Assembly: GCF_014648655.1 (NCBI RefSeq)
Contig: NZ_BMRN01000026.1
Location: 41,132 to 105,131, forward strand
DNA: 64,000 nucleotides
DNA from: Streptomyces atratus
GTDB lineage: Bacteria; Actinomycetota; Actinomycetes; Streptomycetales; Streptomycetaceae
Direction of reading: 5' to 3'
In this document: piece by piece, positions 28,481 to 36,992 of the stretch
Layout: every line of letters begins with the position of its first letter
Numbering within the stretch: the first letter of the stretch is position 1
The notes under the pieces: generated by a model
The model's input: only the letters and a program-made list of their open reading frames with translations
The model's database searches: none
What the model was told of the DNA's origin: nothing
Translations under genes and position numbers: made by a program

Positions 28481-29521
28481 ATGACCAGCGACGACATTCC
28501 CCGCGACCGCGCGGGCGGCACCGTGGCGTACATCACAGACGAACCCGCGACCGGTTTCACGACGGACGCCGTGACCGTTTCGGCGACAGACTCCGTGATC
28601 GATCCCGTGATCGAGGCGAGCGGTGTGCGGCGGCGCTACGCCGGCGGCTTCGAAGCCGTGGCCGGTGTCTCCTTCTCGGTGGCGCGCGGCGAGCTCTTCG
28701 CCCTGCTCGGTACGAACGGCGCCGGGAAGACCTCCACCGTCGAGCTGCTGGAGGGCCTGGCCGGGCCCGACGCCGGCACGGTGCGGGTGCTCGGCCACGA
28801 CCCGTTCCGCGAGCGCGCCGCCGTCCGGCCGCGGATCGGGGTGATGCTCCAGGAGGGCGGCTTCCCGTCCGAGCTGACGGTCACCGAGACGGTACGGATG
28901 TGGGCGGGCTGCACCAGCGGCGCGCGCCCGACCGGTGAGGCACTGGAGCTGGTCGGACTCGGCCATCGGGCGCGGGTGCGGGTCAAACAGCTCTCCGGCG
29001 GCGAGCGGCGCCGTCTCGACCTGGCGCTGGCCCTGCTCGGCCGGCCCGAGGTGCTTTTCCTGGACGAGCCGACCACCGGGCTCGACGCCGAAGGGCGGCG
29101 GGACACCTGGGAGTTGGTGCGCGAGCTGCGGGACGGCGGCACCACCGTGCTGCTCACCACGCACTATCTGGAGGAGGCCGAGACGCTCGCCGACCGGCTG
29201 GCGATCATGCACCGGGGGCGGATAGTGACGGCGGGCACCACCACCGAAGTGACGGCCGCCCGCCCCGCCCGCATCCGGTTCGAGCTGCCGCAGACGGTGC
29301 CGCCGGCCCGGCTTCCGCTGGGGCTGCGGGCCGCCGCCGAGGGCCACCGGATCGAGATCCGTACCCACCGCTTGCAGGAGTCCCTGGACGAACTGCTGAC
29401 CTGGGCGCGGGAGTCGGACGTCCGGCTGCTCGGCCTCGATGCCCGCTCGGCCTCGCTCGAAGAGGCGTTTCTCGATATCGCGCAGAGCGCGTCGGAGTCC
29501 GAAAGGGTGGCTGCGCGATGA
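28481..29521 (+). CDS. ABC transporter ATP-binding protein (drug/lipid exporter type)
   Basis: A 346-residue ATPase of an ABC-2 exporter. Walker A GTNGAGKTS, Q-loop region GVMLQEGGFP, signature LSGGERRRLDLA, Walker B VLFLDEPTTGLD, and switch His TTHYLEEAE. About 45 extra residues precede the ATPase fold, and the C-terminal 80 residues are the usual regulatory extension. It overlaps the permease gene by ATGA, and the permease is followed by a histidine kinase and response regulator. This four-gene set is typical of self-regulated resistance or envelope-stress exporters. Substrate is unknown. Confidence 0.92.
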   Translation: MTSDDIPRDRAGGTVAYITDEPATGFTTDAVTVSATDSVIDPVIEASGVRRRYAGGFEAVAGVSFSVARGELFALLGTNGAGKTSTVELLEGLAGPDAGTVRVLGHDPFRERAAVRPRIGVMLQEGGFPSELTVTETVRMWAGCTSGARPTGEALELVGLGHRARVRVKQLSGGERRRLDLALALLGRPEVLFLDEPTTGLDAEGRRDTWELVRELRDGGTTVLLTTHYLEEAETLADRLAIMHRGRIVTAGTTTEVTAARPARIRFELPQTVPPARLPLGLRAAAEGHRIEIRTHRLQESLDELLTWARESDVRLLGLDARSASLEEAFLDIAQSASESERVAAR

Positions 29522-30336
29522 CGATCACGACGACCGGTACGACCAGCACGACCGGCGCGAGCACGGCGACCGGCACAACGCTCCGGGGCCGGCTGACCGC
29601 CCTCGGGCGCGCCGAAGTCACCCTGCTCGCGCGCAACCGTACGGCGGTGTTCGTCGCGCTGCTGATGCCCGCCGCCATGGTCCTGGCGATGAAGTCGACG
29701 CTGAAGCAGTCCGTTCTCGACGGGACCGGCCTGTCCGTCGCCGCGGCGGCGCTCACCGGCGGCATCGGCATCGTGCTGATCCAGGCCGTCTACATGAACC
29801 TGGTCTCGTCCTACGTGGCGCGGCGCGAGGACCTCGTCCTGAAGCGGCTGCGTACCGGCGAGGTCACCGACCGGGAGATTCTCATCGGGACCGCCCTGCC
29901 GTCGGTCGCGCTGGCTCTGGCCCAGACCGTGGTGATCGTGGTGGCGGGGACGGCCTTCTTCGGCCTCGCCACGCCGCAGCGGCCCGAACTGCTCCTTGCG
30001 GGCCTGCTGCTGGGCGTGGTGCTGCTGGCGGCACTGGCCGCGGCCACCTCCGCGGTGACCCGCACCGTACAGACGTCGCAGCTCACCACCCTCCCGCTGT
30101 TCTTCATCTCGATGATGGGCTCGGGGCTCTTCGTACCGCTGGAGATCATGCCCGGCCCGATGGCGTCCGTGTGCGAGCTGCTGCCGGTGACCGGGGTGAT
30201 GACGCTCGTGCGGACGGGCTGGCTGGGCGGGGCCGAGGGCTCCGACCTGCTCGTGGCCGCTCTGACGGGGCTGGCCTGGACCGCGTTCGCCGTGTTTGCT
30301 GTGCAACGGCGGTTCCGCTGGGATCCGCGACGCTGA
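29518..30336 (+). CDS. ABC-2 type exporter permease
   Basis: Membrane subunit of 272 residues with six predicted membrane helices after a Thr-rich cytoplasmic lead (TITTTGTTSTTGAST). Typical segments: GGIGIVLIQAVYMNLVSSYV, the loop REDLVLKRLRTGEVTD, and LPLFFISMMGSGLFVPLEIM, which resembles the conserved ABC-2 helix. It is coupled to the upstream ATPase (ATGA) and lies 13 nt before the kinase gene. Confidence 0.92.
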   Translation: MTITTTGTTSTTGASTATGTTLRGRLTALGRAEVTLLARNRTAVFVALLMPAAMVLAMKSTLKQSVLDGTGLSVAAAALTGGIGIVLIQAVYMNLVSSYVARREDLVLKRLRTGEVTDREILIGTALPSVALALAQTVVIVVAGTAFFGLATPQRPELLLAGLLLGVVLLAALAAATSAVTRTVQTSQLTTLPLFFISMMGSGLFVPLEIMPGPMASVCELLPVTGVMTLVRTGWLGGAEGSDLLVAALTGLAWTAFAVFAVQRRFRWDPRR

Positions 30337-30349
30337 GGAGGGACGTGCC

Positions 30350-31660
30350 GTGTCGGTGCTCGTGCGGGGCTGGCGCCGCAGCTGGCAGCAGCGCAGCAAG
30401 CTGGAGCGGATCGATCTGTACTCGCGGCTGACCCTCTCGGCGATGCCCTGGCTCTTCACCCTGTCGTGGCAGCTGGCCCCCTTCAAGTCGGACATCCGCC
30501 ATGCGCCGCTGCCGATCGCCCTGGGCGTGGCACTGCTGCTCGTGAGCCTTGTGCAGTGCCTGCTGAGCAACCGCAACGTCCAGTTGTCGTACGCGCACTA
30601 CCTCGGCACTGCCGTCTTTCCCCGTCGGCGGCAGCTGCCGCCACTGGTGCTGCTGCTGGTGAGCCTGGGGCTGCTGGCGACGATGGCCGGGGTGAACGGG
30701 GTCGACGACGACGGGCTGCTCATCATGACCATGAACGCTCCGGTGGCGTTCGCGATCACGCAGACCCTGCTGACCCCGGTCCGCACCTTCCTGATCCAGG
30801 CGCTCGCCGTCACCGCGCTGAACGTCGGCGTCCTCGCCGCGGTCGGGGTGCGGGGCGGGACACTGGCCGGGGTGGTGCCGAGCACGCTCTTCGGCTGCCT
30901 GCTCACACTGATCGCCGTACGGCCCAGCGCCTGGAGCCTGGGCGTGATGTGGCAGGCCGAGGAGGCCCGGGATCTTCAGGCCCGGCTCGCGGTCGCCGAG
31001 GAACGGCTCCGGTTCGGGCGGGACTTGCACGACGTACTTGGCCGCAATCTCGCCGTGATCGCGCTGAAGAGCGAACTGGCCGTGGAGCTGGCACAGCGCG
31101 GCAGGCCGGAGGCGGTGGACCAGATGGTCGAGGTGCAGCGGATAGCCCGCACCTCGCAGCAGGAGGTGCGCGATGTCGTACGGGGATACCGGGAGGCCGA
31201 TCTGAGTACGGAACTGGCCGGCGCCCAAGGGGTGTTGAGTGCGGCCGGGATCGAGTGCGAGGTGACGGGCGACACCGGCGACCGGCTGCCCGCGCCCGTG
31301 CAGTCGGCGCTCGGCTGGGTCGTGCGGGAGGCGGCGACCAATGTGCTGCGGCACGGCGACCCGCGCCACTGCACGATCCGGTTCAGAGCCTCGGCGGACG
31401 CGGCCGTGCTGCTGGTGGAGAACGACGGGGCGGCGGCCGCCGCGGGACCGGACGGGAACTCCGGGCCGGGCGGCTCCGGGCTGGCCGGGCTGCGGGAGCG
31501 ACTGCGCGTGGTCGACGGTGCGCTGGACGCGGGCCCGGCGGAGAACGGCCTGTTCCGGCTCACGGCGACGATCCCGCTCGGGCCGGCGGCGTCGCCGGCC
31601 CGTCTTGAGAAGCCACCTGCCGCCCGGGAGGCACCCGTCCTTCAGGAGGAACGCCGATGA
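30350..31660 (+). CDS. Two-component sensor histidine kinase (NarL/DesK type)
   Basis: A 436-residue membrane sensor. The GTG at 30350 has GGAGGGA 7 nt upstream. Five or six N-terminal membrane helices are followed by the HisKA_3 dimerisation domain with the phospho-acceptor His in FGRDLHDVLGRNLAVIALKS. An HATPase domain follows (VVREAATNVLRHGDP N-box; GGSGLAGLRERLRVVDG G-box). There is no large extracellular domain, so it probably senses within or at the membrane. It overlaps the response regulator gene by ATGA. Confidence 0.93.
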   Translation: MSVLVRGWRRSWQQRSKLERIDLYSRLTLSAMPWLFTLSWQLAPFKSDIRHAPLPIALGVALLLVSLVQCLLSNRNVQLSYAHYLGTAVFPRRRQLPPLVLLLVSLGLLATMAGVNGVDDDGLLIMTMNAPVAFAITQTLLTPVRTFLIQALAVTALNVGVLAAVGVRGGTLAGVVPSTLFGCLLTLIAVRPSAWSLGVMWQAEEARDLQARLAVAEERLRFGRDLHDVLGRNLAVIALKSELAVELAQRGRPEAVDQMVEVQRIARTSQQEVRDVVRGYREADLSTELAGAQGVLSAAGIECEVTGDTGDRLPAPVQSALGWVVREAATNVLRHGDPRHCTIRFRASADAAVLLVENDGAAAAAGPDGNSGPGGSGLAGLRERLRVVDGALDAGPAENGLFRLTATIPLGPAASPARLEKPPAAREAPVLQEERR

Positions 31661-32268
31661 CGACCGTACGGGTGCTGCTCGCCGACGACGAGCATCTGAT
31701 CCGGGGCGCGCTGGCCGCGCTGCTCGCCCTGGAGGACGACCTCGTAGTGGTCGCGGAGGCGGCGACCGGTCGGGAGGCACTGGCCATGGCGCGGGCCCAC
31801 CGCCCCGATGTGGCGGTCCTCGATCTGGAGATGCCGGGTGCCGACGGTGTGAACGTCGCCACATCCCTGCGGACCGAACTGCCCGGCTGCCGGACGATGA
31901 TCGTGACGAGTCACGGCCGGCCGGGACATCTGAAGCGGGCACTCGCGGCAGGCGTGCGGGCCTTCGTACCGAAGACCGTCAGCGCCCGGCAGCTGGCCGG
32001 GATCATCCGTACCGTGCACGCCGGCAACCGTTACGTGGACCCGGAGTTGGCGGCCGATGCGATCTCCGCCGGGGACTCGCCGCTGACCACGCGCGAGGCC
32101 GAGGTGCTGGAGCTGGCGGCCGACGGGGCGCCGGTCGCGGAGATCGCGGAGCGGGCGTCGCTGTCACAGGGAACCGTACGGAACTACCTCTCGGCGGCCG
32201 CCTCGAAGCTCGGGGCGGAGAACCGTCATGCGGCGGTGCGTCTCGCACGTGAGCGCGGATGGGTATAG
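31657..32268 (+). CDS. NarL/LuxR-type response regulator
   Basis: A 203-residue partner of the kinase upstream. The receiver domain has LADDEHLIRGAL, phospho-acceptor Asp in VAVLDLEMPG and the conserved Lys in FVPKTV. The C-terminal LuxR-type helix-turn-helix is LTTREAEVLELAADGAPVAE and SLSQGTVRNYLS. It probably controls the ABC genes at the head of the operon. Its stop codon lies inside the -10 box of the following tRNA promoter. Confidence 0.94.
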   Translation: MTTVRVLLADDEHLIRGALAALLALEDDLVVVAEAATGREALAMARAHRPDVAVLDLEMPGADGVNVATSLRTELPGCRTMIVTSHGRPGHLKRALAAGVRAFVPKTVSARQLAGIIRTVHAGNRYVDPELAADAISAGDSPLTTREAEVLELAADGAPVAEIAERASLSQGTVRNYLSAAASKLGAENRHAAVRLARERGWV

Positions 32269-32269
32269 T
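32264..32269 (+). promoter_or_regulatory. -10 element of tRNA-Gly(GCC) copy 2, overlapping the response-regulator stop codon
   Basis: TATAGT at 32264-32269 lies 22 nt before the tRNA. The response-regulator stop TAG is 32266-32268, within this box. A -35 element would lie inside the coding sequence near 32241; only a weak match (TCTCGC) is seen. Confidence 0.5.
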
Positions 32270-32290
32270 GGTCTTCGCGCTTCGGCGCTT

Positions 32291-32363
32291 GCGGACGTAG
32301 CTCAGTTGGTAGAGCGCAACCTTGCCAAGGTTGAGGTCGCCAGTTCGAACCTGGTCGTCCGCT
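32291..32363 (+). tRNA. tRNA-Gly (GCC), copy 2
   Basis: A 73-nt cloverleaf with acceptor GCGGACG/CGTCCGC, anticodon stem CAACC/GGTTG and loop TTGCCAA, giving anticodon GCC. It is the third tRNA-Gly in 4.3 kb. Confidence 0.95.
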
Positions 32364-32372
32364 CGGTTCGGC

Positions 32373-32406
32373 AAGAAGCCCCCGGCCTTTCGGCCGGGGG
32401 CTTCTT
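32373..32406 (+). terminator. Terminator between tRNA-Gly and purC
   Basis: A perfect 15-bp stem (AAGAAGCCCCCGGCC) with loop TTTC sits between the tRNA and convergent purC, so it can serve both. Confidence 0.9.
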
Positions 32407-32423
32407 CGTGTTCCGGGAGCTGC

Positions 32424-33338
32424 CTACTTCCAGGGCGTGCCGGTGAGGAGTTCGTACGCCTCCAGGTACTTCGCCCGGGTCGCGTCCACGATCTCCTGGG
32501 GCAGCGCCGGGGGCGGCTGCTCGCTCTTGCGGTCCCAGCCGGAGGCCGGCGAGGTCAGCCAGTCGCGCACGAACTGCTTGTCGTAACTGGGCTGGGCCCT
32601 GCCCGGCTCCCAGCTGGCCGCGGGCCAGAAGCGGGAGGAGTCCGGGGTCAGCACCTCGTCCGCGATGATCAGCTCCTCGCCGCCGTCGGCCGTGGGAGCG
32701 AAACCGAACTCGAACTTCGTGTCGGCGAGGATGATCCCGCGTACGCGCGCGATGTCACGGGCCCTGCTGTACACGTCCAATGTGGAGCGGCGCAGCTGGG
32801 CGGCGGTCTCCGCGCCGACCTGGCGGGCCACCTCCTCGTAGCTCACGTTCTCGTCGTGGTCGCCGACGGCCGCCTTGGTGGCGGGGGTGAAGATCGGTGC
32901 CGGGAGCTCGGAGCCGTCGACGAGGCCCTCGGGCAGCGCGAGGCCGCAGACCGTGCGGGACTCCTTGTACTCGGCGAGGCCCGAGCCGGTGAGGTAACCG
33001 CGGGCGACGCACTCGACCGGGACCATCCGCAGCGACTTGCAGATCAGCGTCCGGCCGGCCCAGTCCGCAGGGGCGCCGGCGGGGAGCTCCGTGGACAGGA
33101 CGTGGTTCGGTACGAGATCGGCGAGCTGGTCGAACCACCACAGCGAGAGCCGGGTGAGCACGCGGCCCTTGTCGGGGATCTCGGTGGGCAGGACCCAGTC
33201 GTACGCGGACATACGGTCACTGGCGACCATGACGAGGTCGCCCGCCTCGTTCCGGTACAGGTCGCGCACCTTGCCGGTGTGGAGGTGGGTGAGCCCCGGG
33301 ACCTGCACTGGTTCGGGCTTTTCTACAAATCCGGACAC
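32424..33338 (-). CDS. purC: Phosphoribosylaminoimidazole-succinocarboxamide synthase (SAICAR synthetase)
   Basis: ATP-dependent ligation of aspartate to CAIR in purine synthesis; 304 residues. Motifs: HTGKVRDLYRNEAGDLVMVA, SDRMSAYDWVLPTEIPDKG, ECVARGYLTGSGLAEYK, ILADTKFEFGF and DEVLTPDSSRFWP. The start is a GTG at 33338. It follows the dimethylformamidase-like gene by 111 nt on the same strand and ends at a shared terminator. Confidence 0.97.
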   Translation of the reverse strand: MSGFVEKPEPVQVPGLTHLHTGKVRDLYRNEAGDLVMVASDRMSAYDWVLPTEIPDKGRVLTRLSLWWFDQLADLVPNHVLSTELPAGAPADWAGRTLICKSLRMVPVECVARGYLTGSGLAEYKESRTVCGLALPEGLVDGSELPAPIFTPATKAAVGDHDENVSYEEVARQVGAETAAQLRRSTLDVYSRARDIARVRGIILADTKFEFGFAPTADGGEELIIADEVLTPDSSRFWPAASWEPGRAQPSYDKQFVRDWLTSPASGWDRKSEQPPPALPQEIVDATRAKYLEAYELLTGTPWK

Positions 33339-33449
33339 GCTGCCTCCGCGTAGGTTGATCCAGGAGTCGTACCGATTCTCCCGTATCGGGGTGCGGTGGG
33401 GCGGAGCGGGGGCGTCCGTGGCGCCGAGTGCCGTGGCCCCGAAGGCGTT

Positions 33450-34913
33450 TCAGGCGCGTTTGCAGATGCGGTCGAGGAGATTGGCGGTGGCCCGCTGGAT
33501 GCGGGGGTCCACATGGCCGGGGCGGTCCAGCGCCGGAGACCAGGCGAAGGTGCCGGAGGCGAAGACGAGTGCGCCGGACGGGGCCCGGTACAGGGAGGTC
33601 TCCTGGTGGCGCTTGACTCCTTCGCTGTCCTGGTACGGGGAGTGGGCGAGCAGGATGCGGCTCTCGTGCTCGGGAAGTGCGGTGCGCGGGAAGTAGCGGT
33701 CGGCCTCGCCCGCGACCAGGCCGTCGATCTCGTCGCCCTCGCAGGCACCCGTCGAGTCCCACAGCCAGTGCTCGGCGTTCCGTACGACCAGGGGGTGCGG
33801 ATCGGGGACCCGGCCCGCGTACTGGATGCCGAGAAGCTGCTGCTCGGGACGGTCGATCTCGCGCCAGAGCGCGGGCTTGCCCGGGCCTCGGCGCTTGCGG
33901 CAGGTGAGCAGCCGGTCCGGGACGCCGGACGGCGACGGGGAGAGGCTGACCTGCCAGTACATGGTGTTGGCGGAGAGGAAGACGAGCGAGGTGCCGTCGT
34001 CGCGGGCGAGTTCGGCGGTACGGCGCATGGGCACCGACCAGTACTCGTCGTGGCCGGGGAAGACCAGGCCCCGGTAGCGGCCCGGGTCGATCCGGCCCGC
34101 GTGCAGATCGCGTGTGTCGGCGTACGCGATGTCGTAGCCGTACCGCTCGGCCCAGCGGATGAAGTCGTAGGCATGACCGACGTGGAGCGGCAGACCGGCG
34201 CCCGCGTACGGGCGGTCGAAGGAGACGGTGACCGCGGCGTCCTCCTCGCCCAGGAGGCGGCCCTGCTCGTCCCAGGCGTGGTAGAGGCTGGCGCCGGTGC
34301 GGCCGTCCTCCGGGTAGAGGTTGTACGCCTGCCAGGTGATGTCCGGCAGGACCAACAGGAGATCGGCCGGGTGGTCGTCGCGGACCGTGAACGGGATGTG
34401 GGAGCGGTATCCGTCGACCGTGGTGAGCACGGCGACGTATGCGCCGATCGACCAGTAGGTGGGGATCTGCAGCCGCCAGGACTGCCACCAGTGGTGACAG
34501 GAGACCGTGCGGTCGGCGGTGAGCGGGGCCGGCTGGACGATGCCGGAGAGCCGGGGACTCGTGGTGATCTTGGCGGCGCCGTCGCCCCCGTAGTGACCGA
34601 TGCGGTAGATGTCCACGGAGAACTGCTGGGGCGGGTCCACGGTGATGTGGAAGTCGATCGCCTCTCCGGGGGCCGCGGCGCCCGTGGAGGTGAAGCCCTT
34701 GATCTGGCGGTGCACATCGTCGGCCGTACGAGTACCGCCGTCGGTGGAGCTGCGCGCCAGGGTGGGGTCCACGTACCAGGGGACGACATGTCCGGTGTCG
34801 TCGAAGTAGTTCTCACTGCCGCGCAGCCAGGGCAGCGGGCCCTGTCCGAAGGGGTCGGAGACGGCGTGCGCGAGGGCACCCGACTCCCATCGACGAATCT
34901 GCTCCGCCCCCAT
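33450..34913 (-). CDS. N,N-dimethylformamidase large-subunit-like protein
   Basis: A 487-residue protein matching the C-terminal domain family of dimethylformamidase beta subunit. Typical segments are IDFHITVDPPQQFSVDIYRI and GHYGGDGAAK, VLPDITWQAYNLYPEDGRTG, LHVGHAYDFIRWAERYGYDI, and RGLVFPGHDEYWSVPMRR. The ATG at 34913 has GGAGGGA upstream. No signal peptide is visible. The family includes iron-dependent amidohydrolases, but most actinobacterial members have no tested substrate. An activity on DMF should not be assumed. No small alpha subunit is encoded nearby. It sits between purC and purD without an obvious link to purines. Confidence 0.8.
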   Translation of the reverse strand: MGAEQIRRWESGALAHAVSDPFGQGPLPWLRGSENYFDDTGHVVPWYVDPTLARSSTDGGTRTADDVHRQIKGFTSTGAAAPGEAIDFHITVDPPQQFSVDIYRIGHYGGDGAAKITTSPRLSGIVQPAPLTADRTVSCHHWWQSWRLQIPTYWSIGAYVAVLTTVDGYRSHIPFTVRDDHPADLLLVLPDITWQAYNLYPEDGRTGASLYHAWDEQGRLLGEEDAAVTVSFDRPYAGAGLPLHVGHAYDFIRWAERYGYDIAYADTRDLHAGRIDPGRYRGLVFPGHDEYWSVPMRRTAELARDDGTSLVFLSANTMYWQVSLSPSPSGVPDRLLTCRKRRGPGKPALWREIDRPEQQLLGIQYAGRVPDPHPLVVRNAEHWLWDSTGACEGDEIDGLVAGEADRYFPRTALPEHESRILLAHSPYQDSEGVKRHQETSLYRAPSGALVFASGTFAWSPALDRPGHVDPRIQRATANLLDRICKRA

Positions 34914-35225
34914 ACCGCTTCCCTCCCTCTGGTCCCCCGAGTCAACGGTGAGACAAAGTTGATCGTCACCGGTGATCAACGGCGATCTGCACCAGCCGTG
35001 CGCCATCGGTGCGCCAACAGTGATGCGACGACTGTCAGCGTCGATCCCCAGCACATCACATAACGCATGCACTCCGTCACTGTTCGTCGCTAATTGACGT
35101 GAACGGAACGCTTCCTTCCGGGTATTGGAGGTGCGGTGCTCCCGGCGGCGTTATCTCTGAGCAGGGTGGGGATGCTGTGGTTCAGCTCTGTGGTCGAGGC
35201 CGTCGAGGCCGTCGAGGCCCATGGT
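34914..35225. promoter_or_regulatory. Gene-free interval with an inverted repeat upstream of the dimethylformamidase-like gene
   Basis: 312 nt with no supportable gene. An inverted-repeat site at 34958-34980 (GTTGAT...ATCAAC around CACCGGTG) lies 45 nt upstream of the ATG and could be an operator. Near the other end, GTCGAGGCC is repeated three times in tandem (35194-35220) just past the stop of the M48-like gene. Confidence 0.45.
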
Positions 35226-36992
35226 TCAGACAAGACGGACGGGTTTGTCGGTGCGCACGCCGACCGAGGCGAGCCAGGAACGCAGCGGCCCCGCGTCCCC
35301 GTCCTCGACCAGGCTGAGGACGGGACTGCCCAGATCCGCCCGGCGCTCGCCGCCGACCAACAGCGCGGGACCGTCGAGCCAGTCGAGTCCGGGCGCCGCA
35401 CCCGCCGTGTCGACGGCGGCGCAACAGACCATCGCCGCGACATGGTCGGCGAGCAGTTCCGTACCCGTACGGGGTGGCTGGAGCGGGAAGAGCGGAAGGG
35501 GGCCGGGGCCCCAGAAGTCCAGGACGTCCGCGCCCGAGTGAGCGGCGCTCCGGGCGCCCACCGGGACCGATGTGCCGCCGGCCAGGGGTTGTTGGGCCGC
35601 CGCCTCCTCACGGGCCACCGCGGCGCTGATCCTGGCCGCGAGCTCCTCGCCGCTCCCGCACCGGCCTGCCAGATGCTCGACGACACGGGCCAGCGTGGGC
35701 ACGGTGGCGTCGATGGGAAATACCGCACAGTCGGGATCGTCCGAGGTGCCGCCGTCGAGCGACGCGGGCGCCGCACCCATCGAGTCGAGGACACGGTGCA
35801 GCCGTGCGGCCTCGGTGCGCCACTTCCGGTCGACCACCTCTTCCGGATACTGCTGCCAGTCGACCGGCGACCAGTCGGGACCGGTCTGTGCCGGGCCGCC
35901 GTGGAAGAGCCGTGCCGCCAGCAGCGATGCCGCCTCGTCGGCCGCGCCCGGCTCCTCCAGGAGGTCACAGGCAGGGCGCTCACCGAGCCGCGAGGCGAAT
36001 CCGTCGGCAAGCCGGTCGCGACGGGAGAGCTCGGTGAGGGCGGACACGACACCCGCGTCCAGTCGGGACGGCCAGCGGCCCATCTGCCAGGCGGGCAGCG
36101 CAACGCGGGTGAGCAGCCGGTCCCAGCCCGCGTAGGCCAGGCCGACCTGCTCCTGGGCAACGATCCGCAGCCCGTAATCCACACCCTGTGCACGAACCGA
36201 CGCGGCAGCGGCGACGCCCCGCTCCATCTCCGTGGCATGGGTGCGACAGCTGCGCAGCAGGAACAGCGCGACCCAGCCGACGAAGGCCCGCGGCACTCTG
36301 CGCACCCCGGACAGCGGCCCGGAAACGGGCGCGGCCGCGTCGGCAACCGCGCCGTCCAGCCCTCGTACGAAACGACGCGCCGCGGCTATGTCGGGATGCG
36401 CGGAGGGGCCTGTGCCCGCGACGACCGGGGCGAGCACCGCCCGTAGCTCCGCGACCCGCATCCACCACAGGAACGGCGAACCGATGACCAGCACGGGCGC
36501 CGCCTGGACCCTACGGCGGGCCCGGACCGGGGAACGCCTTCCCGGATCCGCTCCGGGGTCTGCTGCGGGCCGCGCCGAGGGGTGTGTGCGGTCCTCCAGC
36601 CAGCTGTCGCAGTCGGGCGTGAGCGCTATCGCCGAGGGCGCGGGAACCCCGAGCCGGTCGGCGAGGTCCCTGACCAGGCGGTAGAGATCGGGGGCGGCGT
36701 CCTCCGGGAGCGGGACGGTCGGGCTGACCGCCGGCCTCGCCCGTACGATCGCGACCGCGACCACTGCGGCGAGCAGGAGCACGACGACCGCGCAGGCCGC
36801 CACGGCCCAGCGCGCCGTGTCCCAGCCGCTGCCGACGGCATGGCCCTGTGCGCCCGCGACGAGCAGCACCACGGCCACCGCCGCCGGCAGGACGGCTGCG
36901 GCGGTCGCTCTGCTGCGGATGCGCAGCAGAGCGAGAGCGCGGGCGCGCGCACTCTGCGCACCCAGCTCCTCACTTGTACCGGTACCGGACAC
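35226..36992 (-). CDS. Membrane protein resembling M48 peptidases but without HExxH
   Basis: A 588-residue protein with two N-terminal membrane helices (AAAVLPAAVAVVLLVAGAQG; WAVAACAVVVLLLAAVVAVA) and a large soluble part. The layout SPFLWWMRVAELRAVLAPVV followed by helices and a later membrane-like stretch (AFVGWVALFLLRS) follows the M48/HtpX pattern. The expected zinc motif HExxH after ELRAVLA is replaced by PVVAG, so it should not be an active zinc protease. The C-terminal 300 residues look enzyme-like but unassigned. Start is GTG at 36992. The long upstream gap (36993-37389) presumably holds its promoter. Confidence 0.6.
   Translation of the reverse strand: MSGTGTSEELGAQSARARALALLRIRSRATAAAVLPAAVAVVLLVAGAQGHAVGSGWDTARWAVAACAVVVLLLAAVVAVAIVRARPAVSPTVPLPEDAAPDLYRLVRDLADRLGVPAPSAIALTPDCDSWLEDRTHPSARPAADPGADPGRRSPVRARRRVQAAPVLVIGSPFLWWMRVAELRAVLAPVVAGTGPSAHPDIAAARRFVRGLDGAVADAAAPVSGPLSGVRRVPRAFVGWVALFLLRSCRTHATEMERGVAAAASVRAQGVDYGLRIVAQEQVGLAYAGWDRLLTRVALPAWQMGRWPSRLDAGVVSALTELSRRDRLADGFASRLGERPACDLLEEPGAADEAASLLAARLFHGGPAQTGPDWSPVDWQQYPEEVVDRKWRTEAARLHRVLDSMGAAPASLDGGTSDDPDCAVFPIDATVPTLARVVEHLAGRCGSGEELAARISAAVAREEAAAQQPLAGGTSVPVGARSAAHSGADVLDFWGPGPLPLFPLQPPRTGTELLADHVAAMVCCAAVDTAGAAPGLDWLDGPALLVGGERRADLGSPVLSLVEDGDAGPLRSWLASVGVRTDKPVRLV

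Noticed and set aside
35090..36346. Alternative minus-strand frame across the M48-like gene
   Set aside because: A Ser/Arg/Pro-rich shadow frame of the 588-residue membrane protein.
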